Shown: in pieces, positions 57,369 to 64,000 of the stretch
How positions within the stretch are numbered: the stretch's first letter is position 1
Layout: each line of letters starts with the position of its first letter
DNA from: Streptomyces sp. F001
GTDB taxonomy: Bacteria; Actinomycetota; Actinomycetes; Streptomycetales; Streptomycetaceae
Length of the DNA: 64,000 bases
Direction of reading: 5' to 3'
NCBI RefSeq assembly: GCF_004187715.1
Contig: NZ_QZWF01000001.1
Location: 124,001-188,000 of the forward strand
Translations under genes and position numbers: made by a program
Notes under the pieces: model-generated
What the model was told of the DNA's origin: nothing
Seen by the model: the letters and a program-made list of their open reading frames with translations, nothing else
Database searches by the model: none

Positions 57369-57438
57369 GAGTGACGCCCCTTCCGAGGTGCGGGGGGTGA
57401 GCGAGCGTCACAGTAGGTGGGGGCCTTACGGCGGCACA

Positions 57439-57456
57439 TTGGGTGCGAGCACCCAA
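57439..57456. promoter_or_regulatory. Perfect dyad between liv operon and PucR-type gene
   Basis: TTGGGTGCGAGCACCCAA has perfect 8-base arms around GA. It lies 71 bp from the livG start and 98 bp from the PucR-type start, in the divergent promoter region. Good candidate operator for the PucR-type regulator acting on both genes. Confidence 0.6.
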
Positions 57457-57553
57457 CTTCGCGGCCTCCGACTTGTGCGCCGCGCCCAGTTCCCCGGGAT
57501 CTCGCCGCCGGGCCTGTTGACGGGACACGATGCGGACAGCGACGATCGGCGCC

Positions 57554-58828
57554 ATGCCTCGCGGACCCGCCCTGGGCGCCCCCGCACTCTCCGAACGCTC
57601 AGCCGGGAGCGGCACCGCATCCTGCACGCCGTCCAGGACCGCTCGAGGAGGTCACGCAGACCGCCGTCGCGGTGATGCGCACGGAGATCCCGTCGTACGC
57701 CCTCCAGACGAGCGGTTTTTCGACGACGTACGTGACCAGGTGCTCACGCACTACCGGATGCAGCTCGCGGCGCTGGCCGGCGACCGCGACATCGCCCCCG
57801 AGGACCTGGTCTTCAGCGCGCGGCAGCCATGCGCAGGGCCCGCGCGGGTTCGCTCTGGAGGACTGGATCAGCGCCTTCCGCGTCGGCCGGCAGGTGCTGT
57901 GGGACGCGCTGCTGGACTGCGCGGGCCCGTCCCCCGAGGCGCAGCAGGCCGCGCTGTCACTCGTCACCCCGCTGATGCGGTACGTCGACTACGCCAGCAC
58001 CCATGCGCGCAGGCCTACGTCGAGTACAAGCAGCACGTGGTCGCGGACGCGGACCGGAGCGCGGGACCTGCTGGACCAACTCCTGGCCGGCGCGGCACCG
58101 ACGCGTGGCCCCCTGCTCGCCCGGCCCAGCGTACGGCATCGGCCGCACTCGCCGATGATGGGTCGTGGCCGTGTGCGTCGACGACACCCGCACCGGCGAC
58201 CTCACCTCCGCCGAGCACGGCTACGCGACCAGCGCGTCCCTCAGCGTCGCCGGGCCCTGGGCCGGCCGGACCCTGGTCGTCGTCCGCCATGGCCAGGTGG
58301 TGGCCGTGCCCGTGGTGCGCACCGGCATGGACCCGGAGGACATCTGTGCGCACTTCGGGGCCGTGCAGCGGCGGCTCGCGCGGGAGGGGACCATGCTCGC
58401 CATGGGCATCAGCACCGTCGCCAGGCGCCGGCGAACTGCCGCGCGCCTACGAGGAGGCCCGGGCCGCACTCGACCTCGTGCCGAGTGGGGCGGGGTGGCG
58501 GCACTGCCGCGCCTGTCCCCTTCGACTACCTTGCGCTGCGTGCCGACGACCTCGCCGCCAGTTGGTCGATCCCCGTGTGCGTGCGCTGCTGGAGGAGGAC
58601 CGAAGACGTGGCGATCCGCTGGCCGCCACCATACGGGCCTTCGCGGAGGCGGATCTCAACCTGCGGCTGGCCGCCGACCGGCTGCGGTGCACCACAACAC
58701 GGCGCACTACAGGCTGCGCCGGATCGAGGAACGTACCGGGCGCAATCCGCGCCGGATCGCCGACCTCCTGGAACTGCTGGTCGCCCTCGCCATCCGCGAC
58801 GGGGACAGGGAAGACGGAGAACCAGTGA
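57554..58828 (+). CDS. PucR/CdaR-family transcriptional regulator (frameshifted)
   Basis: About 428 residues. N-terminal sensor: LSRERHRILHAVQDR, EEVTQTAVAVMRTEIPSYA, FFDDVRDQVLTHYRMQLAALAGDRDI, GFALEDWISAFRVGRQVLWDALLD. GGDEF-like middle: AVCVDDTRTGDLT, GRTLVVVRHGQVVAVPVVRTG. C-terminal HTH_30: LRALLEEDRRRGDPLAATIRAFAEADLNLRLAADRL, HNTAHYRLRRIEERTGRNPRR, LLELLVALAI. Typically an activator of nitrogen-compound or amino acid transport genes, and here it faces the liv unit. The stop overlaps the TetR start (GTGA). Many indels. Confidence 0.85.
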   Translation: MPRGPALGAPALSERSAGSGTASCTPSRTARGGHADRRRGDAHGDPVVRPPDERFFDDVRDQVLTHYRMQLAALAGDRDIAPEDLVFSARQPCAGPARVRSGGLDQRLPRRPAGAVGRAAGLRGPVPRGAAGRAVTRHPADAVRRLRQHPCAQAYVEYKQHVVADADRSAGPAGPTPGRRGTDAWPPARPAQRTASAALADDGSWPCASTTPAPATSPPPSTATRPARPSASPGPGPAGPWSSSAMARWWPCPWCAPAWTRRTSVRTSGPCSGGSRGRGPCSPWASAPSPGAGELPRAYEEARAALDLVPSGAGWRHCRACPLRLPCAACRRPRRQLVDPRVRALLEEDRRRGDPLAATIRAFAEADLNLRLAADRLRCTTTRRTTGCAGSRNVPGAIRAGSPTSWNCWSPSPSATGTGKTENQ

Positions 58829-59481
58829 GCGGAATCGTGGAGACGACCGGGACGCAGACGCCGCGTCAGCACCCGGACGGACAGGCGAAGTCGCGCCTGC
58901 CGGAAGCGGACGCCGAGCGGACGGCTCCGTGCGGCACGCCCTGCTGAGCGCCGCCCTGGAGGTGTTCACGAGCGCGGTTACACCGAGCCGGTCTCAATGA
59001 GATCGCGACACGTTCCCACATCCCGCTGGGCAGCCTCTTCCAGCACTACGGCGGAAAGCGCGGCCTGTATCTCGCCCTCTGGGAGGAGTTCCGGGAGGAG
59101 CAGGAGCGCCGGACCGCGGCCACGCTGGCCGCCGAGCGTGACCGTGGCGTGGACGATCCCATCGCCCTCTTCGTCGCGGAGCCAGGGCCTACCTGGAGGG
59201 TGCCTGGAACAGTCGGCGCCTCGCCATGCTCCTCGTGGAGGACGACGGCCCGCCGGCTTCGACGCGCTGCGCCGCCAGTGGGACCGCGCCTGGGTACAGC
59301 GCAACGCCCGGCTCCTGGAGGTGGACGAGAAGCGACGTGTCGGCCGGGTTCGGGTGAGAGTGCTGACCACCGTCATCGGAGGGCTGCGCGCGAGCTGGGC
59401 GACTGCGCGGACGAGAGGAGGCCCGGGAGATCGGACGAGGTGTGCGGCATCCTCATCCACCTGTCGGCTCCGGCCGGCTGA
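58825..59481 (+). CDS. TetR-family transcriptional regulator (frameshifted)
   Basis: About 218 residues, start GTG 58825. A long N-terminal tail (about 35 residues) rich in Arg/Thr, then the HTH: RHALLSAALEVFTERGYTGASLNEIATRSHIPLGSLFQHYGGKRGLYLALWEEF, and effector helices RTAATLAAERDRGVDDPIALFVAG, SRRLAMLLVEDDGPPGFDALRRQWDRAWVQRNARLLEV, VLTTVIGGLRAELGDCAD. Ligand unknown. Coupled to the PucR-type gene, so possibly part of the same nitrogen response. Four indels. Confidence 0.82.
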
Positions 59482-59605
59482 ACGCCCGGCGCCGGCACGG
59501 CACCAAGGTGCCGCACAGACGTGCGGGTGCGCGGGTGGCGGGTTGAGACAACGCTGCGCGGAGTGCGTATCGCTTCACGACGGATGTCGCCGAGGAGGAC
59601 TGCCG

Positions 59606-60433
59606 ATGGGAATCCCCGACGCCGAACCGCGGCATGGCCGCACGTCCGGGGCGGTCCCGCGCAGGAAATCCGGGACTCCTTCCAGGCCGTTCTGGACGCC
59701 TTGGACGCCGCACGGACCGACCTGCGCACGCTGGACCAGCAGCACCGTCGCCTCGGCGACACGGCCGAGGACAGCGCTGTTGCCGGTCACCTGCGCCGGA
59801 TTCCGCAGGAAGTCGTGCAGGGCCGCTGTGGTCACGCGGCACGCGACCAGCTGCGGACCGCAGAACCGGCCCACCTGCGGACACTCCCCGCTCCGCCATC
59901 CCGCAACCGTGGGATGCGCCTCCGGCCCCGCTCGTCGCCCCGCCCTCCGACGCGCCCGTGTCCCCGCAAGTCGTCCGCGCGCCCGAGCGGCAAGGAAGCG
60001 GAGGACTCCGACGACGCCGAGGATCTGGTCGCTTCATCGACCGCCGGCGCATCCGTGTCGCCGGAGCCCTCGGACTGGGCACCGTGAGCGGATTGATCGT
60101 CGGCGCGGCCCTGCTCGACAACGAGCACACCGCACCGGCGGAACCCCCCGCATCCATGGAGCAACCGGACCGCCGCTTCCCGGCAGTTCCGCGCTCCCCA
60201 GATCCCGGGCACCGGCGTGCTGCGCGAGGCGGACAGCGGCCACGGGGTGTACGAGTTGCAGGTGCGTCTGCTGCAGATCCCGGGCATCTACGACGGCGGC
60301 GCCGTCGACGGCCACTACGACGCGGAAGTCGGCAGGCCGTAGCCCGATTCCAGGAGTGGTACGGCATCCGCGGGACGAGAGCGGCGTCTACGGGGACAAC
60401 ACCCGCCACGCCCTCATGCTGCGCACGAAGTAG
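59606..60433 (+). CDS. Single-pass membrane protein with peptidoglycan-binding domain (frameshifted)
   Basis: About 278 residues. A cytoplasmic N-terminal part with a coiled-coil-like helix SFQAVLDALDAARTDLRTLDQQHRRLGDTAE and a Pro-rich middle (WDAPPAPLVAPPSD), a positively charged patch before one membrane helix VAGALGLGTVSGLIVGAALL, then an outside linker. The C-terminal PG_binding_1-like domain reads LREADSGHGVYELQVRLLQIPGIYDG, DGHYDAEVRQAVARFQEWYGI and ESGVYGDNTRHALM. Likely anchors a cytoplasmic assembly to the wall. Start: ATG 59606 behind GAGGAGG. Four indels. Confidence 0.75.
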   Translation: MGIPDAEPRHGRTSGAVPRRKSGTPSRPFWTPWTPHGPTCARWTSSTVASATRPRTALLPVTCAGFRRKSCRAAVVTRHATSCGPQNRPTCGHSPLRHPATVGCASGPARRPALRRARVPASRPRARAARKRRTPTTPRIWSLHRPPAHPCRRSPRTGHRERIDRRRGPARQRAHRTGGTPRIHGATGPPLPGSSALPRSRAPACCARRTAATGCTSCRCVCCRSRASTTAAPSTATTTRKSAGRSPIPGVVRHPRDESGVYGDNTRHALMLRTK

Positions 60434-60493
60434 TGGCCGACAGCCATGCGGCGGACATCGGCTCATCCCCACGGCCTTCGTGCGGACATCAAG

Positions 60494-61432
60494 CTAGCGG
60501 CCGAGGCCCTCGACCGCCACGGTGGCGGCCTTGGCGAGCAGGGCGTCGCGGCGCTCGGCGTCCTTCTTGTCACGGGTGGACAGGACCGCCATGACGATGG
60601 GGTTGCCGCCGTCGTCGGGCCACACCACGGCGATGTTGTTGCGTCCCCCGTATCCGGCGGTGCCGCTCTTGTCGGCCACGTCCCAGTCGTCGGGACGCCC
60701 GCCCTGATGAGCGTCCGGCCGGTCATGTTCGTCGTCATCCACTGCCGCAGAAGCTCGCGTTCGTCCCGCTTCAGGGCGTCACCGAGCAGGAACGCCCGCA
60801 GGCTCCCCGCCATCGCTCGCGGGGTGCTCGTGTCGCGGATGTCACCCGGTGTGCCCTCGCTCATCTCCGTCTCGTACCGGTCCATCTCGGTGACGTCGTC
60901 GCCGAACTCCTCCAGCACCTTCTCCAGGCCGTCGGGCCCGCCGAGTTCGTCGAGGAGCAGGTTGACCGCCGTGTTGTCGCTGTACCAGAGGGTGGCGGCA
61001 CACAGCCCCCGCAGGCTCATGCCGGTCTCTACGAAGTTCTCGGACACGGGCGAGTTCTCGACCAGGTCGTCGCGCGAGTACCTCACCACCTTGTCGATGC
61101 CGTCCGTCCCGTACTTGCGGAGGACGGCACCCGCCGCCAGCGCCTTGAACGTGGAGGCGTACGCGAACCGGTCGTCCGCCCGGTGGCCGACCGACCGGCC
61201 CGTGCGGTGTCCAGGGCGTAGACACCGAGCCGCGCGTCGAACTCCCGCTCCAGTGCCCGGAACTCGGCAGTGGTGGGCTTCGTGCCCGCCGCCGGTGATG
61301 CGGACCGCGCCGCGCCGGCGGGTGAGCCGGCCCCGGACGCGGTGTGCTGACCGCACGCCGGAAGTGCGGCGAGCGCGAGCAGTCCGGCCGCCACCCAGGC
61401 GGCGCCCGGCGGATGCGAAGCGGATGCGTCAT
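60494..61432 (-). CDS. Class A beta-lactamase lipoprotein (frameshifted near N-terminus)
   Basis: About 310 residues. Lipoprotein signal ending LALAALPACG. Class A motifs: STFK in FAYASTFKALAAG (nucleophile Ser70), YSDN in LWYSDNTAVNLLLDE (SDN loop), RYETEMSEGTPGD with Glu166 present but the position-170 Asn replaced by Ser, and KSG in VADKSGTAGYGG (the KTG box). Hydrolyses beta-lactams outside the membrane. Divergent from a LysR gene and a serine-hydrolase gene, as in S. cacaoi blaL. Indels near 61400, 61205 and 60705. Confidence 0.92.
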
Positions 61433-61552
61433 GGAATGGACCTCCGAGCCGTCGAATGACATGGGGAACCTGCGAGCCCGGGGAAAGCCCTGGGCGTCGA
61501 CCACTCTCCGGCCAGTGAGGTGCCGAGGTCCAAGACGCGGACGTTCGACTCC

Positions 61553-61567
61553 ATGCTGTTTTGGCAT
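61553..61567. promoter_or_regulatory. LysR-type (T-N11-A) box
   Basis: ATGCTGTTTTGGCAT has 4-base inverted ends and the T-N11-A pattern. It lies ten bases before the LysR gene start, in the 145-bp region shared with the divergent beta-lactamase. Likely site for autoregulation and control of the beta-lactamase. Confidence 0.5.
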
Positions 61568-61577
61568 AGTTGGGCTC

Positions 61578-62476
61578 ATGGATCTTGTCGCGGCATGCCG
61601 GGCGTTCGTCAGTGTGAGCGAGCACGGCAGCTTCACGGTGGGCGCGGCGGCGGCCCGGACGGCCCAGTCCGTGGTGAGCCGCCGCGTCGCCGCGCTGGAA
61701 CAACGCCTCGGCGAGCGGCTGCTCGACCGGTCCTCGCGGCGGTGACGCTGACGCCCTTCGGCCGGGACATGCTGCCGACGGCGAAGCAACTCGTGCGGCT
61801 CGCCGACCGGTTCGAGCACGAGGCGGAGGCCGCGCGACGTCGGCCGCTACGGCTCGCCGTACCCGCCCTCTGCCCGACCGGTGCCCTCGCCCGCCTCATC
61901 GCCCAGGCGCACGAGCAGCACGTCCTCCTCGACCCGTTTCCCGCCGGGCCGGCCGAGCGGCCGACCTCGTCACGTCCCGGCAGGTGCGCGCGGCGCTGCT
62001 CGCGGTGGCTCCCACCGAGGCGACCTGGATGGTGCCGCTGGGCCTGGCGGTCGCGCACGCCCCGGGCGGCGGGCCGATCTATCTGGACACCCTGCGCCCC
62101 GGCCGGCCGACCGCGACCAGCGGCCCCGGCGTGTGTGGCTCCAGCCGGAGGACGACGTGCCGCACGTCCGGGACCGTCTCGCCCGGCTGCGCGACGCCGT
62201 CGGGCTGCTCCCGGCCCAGCTGGCCGTCGCACCGGCCGTGGCCGCCGCGGCGGACGTGCTCAGTCAGGGCGACGCACTGCTGTGCTCGGCCGCGCAGGCC
62301 CGCGAACTCCGCTTCCACTGGCGGCCCGTCGGCGAGCTGGGCCCCGGCTTCGCGCGGGGTTCTCCCTGGCCGTGGCGGATGAGGCGGACGTCGACGCCGT
62401 CCGCGTACGCCGGGCGTGCGCGGACGGTATCAGCCGGTGCCTCGGCGCCACGGAGCGCTCGGAGGCAGCCGCATGA
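61578..62476 (+). CDS. LysR-family regulator, BlaA-like (frameshifted)
   Basis: About 300 residues. HTH: MDLVAACRAFVSVSEHGSFTVGAAAARTAQSVVSRRVAALEQRLGERLLDRSSRRVTLTPFG. The effector domain is short and unusual (RRPLRLAVPALCPTGALARLIAQAHEQ, RAALLAVAPTEATWMVPLGLAVAH, DRLARLRDAVGLLPAQLAVAPAVAAAADVLSQGDALLCSAAQARELRFHWRPV). Overlaps the next start (ATGA), as does BlaA with BlaB in S. cacaoi to my recollection. Predicted activator of the divergent beta-lactamase. Four indels. Confidence 0.88.
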
Positions 62477-63426
62477 CCACCAGTACCGAGAGACTGCTCG
62501 GGGATCTGCGCCGGGCCCTGCGCGACGGCGGGCTGTACGGCTCGTTCCTCGTCCGGGACCTGGAGACGGGTGACGAGATCGGTATCGACCCCGACATCGA
62601 GTTGCCCGTCGCGTCCCTGGTGAAGATCCCGCTCGCCCTGGTGACGCTGGAACGCATCCGGCGCGGGGAACTCGACGGCGCCACGGTGATCGAGGTGCCG
62701 CCGGGGCGCATCACCACTGCCGGTCCGACCGGCCTGAGCCGGTTCCGTCACGCCGCCCACATCGCAGTGGAGGACCTGCTCTACCTCACCCTCTGCATCA
62801 GCGACAACAGCGCCGCCGACGCTCTCTTCGAACTCACGCCGCCCGACCGGGTCGGGGCGGTGCTGCACGAGTTGAGGCTGCGCGGCATCGCAGTCCGGCA
62901 CACCATGCGCGAGCTGATGGAAACCCCGGTGGAGCGTTTCGACCCGGCGGACGTGCACCTCGCGCACGCCCTCGCGATCGACGCCGGCACCCCGGGGCGC
63001 GGCCACCGGGTGCCGCAGCTCGACATCTCGCGCGCCAACACCGGGACGGCACGGGCCTTCGTCGACCTCCTTCAGGCCCTCTGGCGGTCGCGGCCCGGAA
63101 CCGAGAGCGCCGAGCCCCCGACGATGCCCTCGGCGATCCACCCCGACGTCGCGGCACGGGTACGCGGCTTCATGGCCAACAACCTCGTGCGCAACCGCCT
63201 CGCCCCGGACTTCGACTCCGACGCCTCCACCTGGTCGTCCAAGACCGGCATGCTGCTCAACCTGCGCCACGAGGTGGGCGTCGTCGAACACGCCGACGGC
63301 CAGATCTACGCGATAGCCGTCCTGACCGAGTCGCGGGTGGCCGCCGGCCGACAGCCTGGCGCCGACGCCCTCATGGGCCAAGTCGCCCGGCGGCTGCGCG
63401 ACGAGCTCCGTTCGAGGTGGGGCTAG
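62473..63426 (+). CDS. SXXK serine hydrolase, BlaB-like
   Basis: 317 residues, clean. Beta-lactamase-fold protein without a signal peptide: VASLVKIPLALVTLE (SLVK active-site tetrad), YLTLCISDNSAADALFEL (SDN loop), MRELMETPVERFDP, and WSSKTGMLLNLRHEVGVVE (KTG box). All three penicilloyl-serine-transferase motifs are present but the protein lies in the cytoplasm, so it may be a sensor for beta-lactams or wall fragments rather than an exported enzyme, as proposed for BlaB. ATG 62473 overlaps the LysR stop. Confidence 0.85.
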   Translation: MTTSTERLLGDLRRALRDGGLYGSFLVRDLETGDEIGIDPDIELPVASLVKIPLALVTLERIRRGELDGATVIEVPPGRITTAGPTGLSRFRHAAHIAVEDLLYLTLCISDNSAADALFELTPPDRVGAVLHELRLRGIAVRHTMRELMETPVERFDPADVHLAHALAIDAGTPGRGHRVPQLDISRANTGTARAFVDLLQALWRSRPGTESAEPPTMPSAIHPDVAARVRGFMANNLVRNRLAPDFDSDASTWSSKTGMLLNLRHEVGVVEHADGQIYAIAVLTESRVAAGRQPGADALMGQVARRLRDELRSRWG

Positions 63427-64000
63427 GTGTTCTGTCCACGGAGGTCGGTGACGGTGACGCCGTTGCGGGTTCGGGCGGGCAGAACTCGGCCGAGACGACG
63501 TTCTTGCCGCCACCGACCCAGTCGCCGTTGAAGTTCAGAGCGATCATGTGCCGCCCGTCCTTGGTGCCGAAGGCCTGTGTCGAGGAGCCGTGGATACCGC
63601 CGGAGTGGCCCCAGACCTTGATCCCGCAGGTCGTCTCGTACTCGATGAGGCCCAGGCCGTAACGCTGGCGCGGCAGGTTGCCCTCGGTCGAGACCGTGGT
63701 CGTCATCTGCCGGAGCTGGGCGGGGCGCAGCAGCCTGCCGCCGAAGAGGGCGGTGTAGAAGCGGTTGAGGTCGGCGGAGTTGGTGACCATCTCGCCCGCC
63801 GCCCAGGCCCAGGACGGGTTGAGTTCGGTCACGTCGTAGGTCTTCCCCGGGTCCTCCGTGAAGGTGGAGTAGTGCCGGGTGGGGCGGGGACATGCGGGTC
63901 GGTGCCGGGGAAGTACGTGGCGCGCATCGCGAGCGGCCTGGTGATGCGCCGCTCGATCTCCTCGGCGTAGGGCCTGCCGGTCAGCTTCTCGATGATCAGC
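63423..64000 (-). CDS. Class C beta-lactamase-family serine hydrolase, C-terminal part
   Basis: The last about 190 residues of a secreted DD-peptidase-like protein; the rest lies beyond the right edge. LTGRPYAEEIERRITRPLAMR, YSTFTEDPGKTYDV, ELNPSWAWAAGEMVTNSADLNRFYTALFGGRLL, QMTTTVSTEGNLPRQRYGLGL and WGHSGGIHGSSTQAFGT with the HSGG motif in place of KTG. Typical of PF00144 serine hydrolases/D-alanyl-D-alanine carboxypeptidases. Indels near 63880 and 63480. Convergent with and overlapping the BlaB-like stop by four bases. Confidence 0.85.

Overview
The window is chromosomal DNA of very high G+C content. Its genes are those of a Streptomyces or close actinomycete: a fused FbiC for coenzyme F420, MptB-like and GT87 mannosyltransferases, paired LacI-controlled sugar importers, Tat-exported hydrolases and a SpoIIE-type phosphatase. 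I see no rRNA, intact tRNA, CRISPR array or prophage. Most genes between about 5.6 and 62.4 kb are interrupted by single-base indels. Where I compared the reading with the expected protein, the missing base could be restored in a short G or C run. I therefore read most of these as sequencing or assembly undercalls and annotate each as one gene over its full span. Only a few genes look truly broken.

Layout, left to right. 0-4.5 kb: a partial secreted protein, an F420-type luciferase-like oxidoreductase, FbiC and a small membrane-anchored protein, all clean. 4.5-9.1 kb: two related secreted glycine-rich repeat proteins in opposite orientation around an IS66 transposase remnant. The second runs into a truncated GT87 mannosyltransferase, followed by an MptB-like mannosyltransferase. 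9.1-13.4 kb: a minus-strand cluster for Asn/Asp/Gln catabolism (FadR-type regulator, asparaginase, aspartase, glutaminase). 13.5-16.5 kb: a desaturase, a crcB-DUF190-crcB fluoride exporter operon and an ArsR-type regulator. 16.7-24.8 kb: a galactan utilisation locus (GH53, GH42, ABC importer, LacI regulator) with two operators in its divergent promoter region.

24.8-31.3 kb: small regulators (MarR, MerR), SseB-like, LysE and VOC proteins, and a secreted phosphoesterase with a LamG-type region. 31.4-38.3 kb: a second carbohydrate locus (Gfo/Idh oxidoreductase, ABC importer, DUF624-like membrane protein, large Tat-exported protein of unknown function). 38.4-49.6 kb: redox genes, including pirin, an AhpD-like protein, three MDR dehydrogenases, a RraA-like/DUF6510/ferredoxin-reductase/sulfite-oxidase-like cassette, MsrA, a Kef-type antiporter and an EF-hand protein. 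49.9-59.5 kb: a PAS-GAF-SpoIIE-HATPase phosphatase, a complete liv-type ABC importer facing a PucR-type regulator, and a TetR regulator. 59.6-64 kb: a peptidoglycan-binding-type protein, then a class A beta-lactamase divergent from a LysR regulator and a SXXK serine hydrolase. This arrangement resembles the blaL-blaA-blaB system of S. cacaoi. A partial class C serine hydrolase closes the window.

The best candidates for something undescribed are the glycine-rich/collagen-like pair, the hairpin that can hide the ribosome binding site of the fluoride operon, the Tat-exported protein of the second sugar locus, and the sulfite-oxidase-like cassette.
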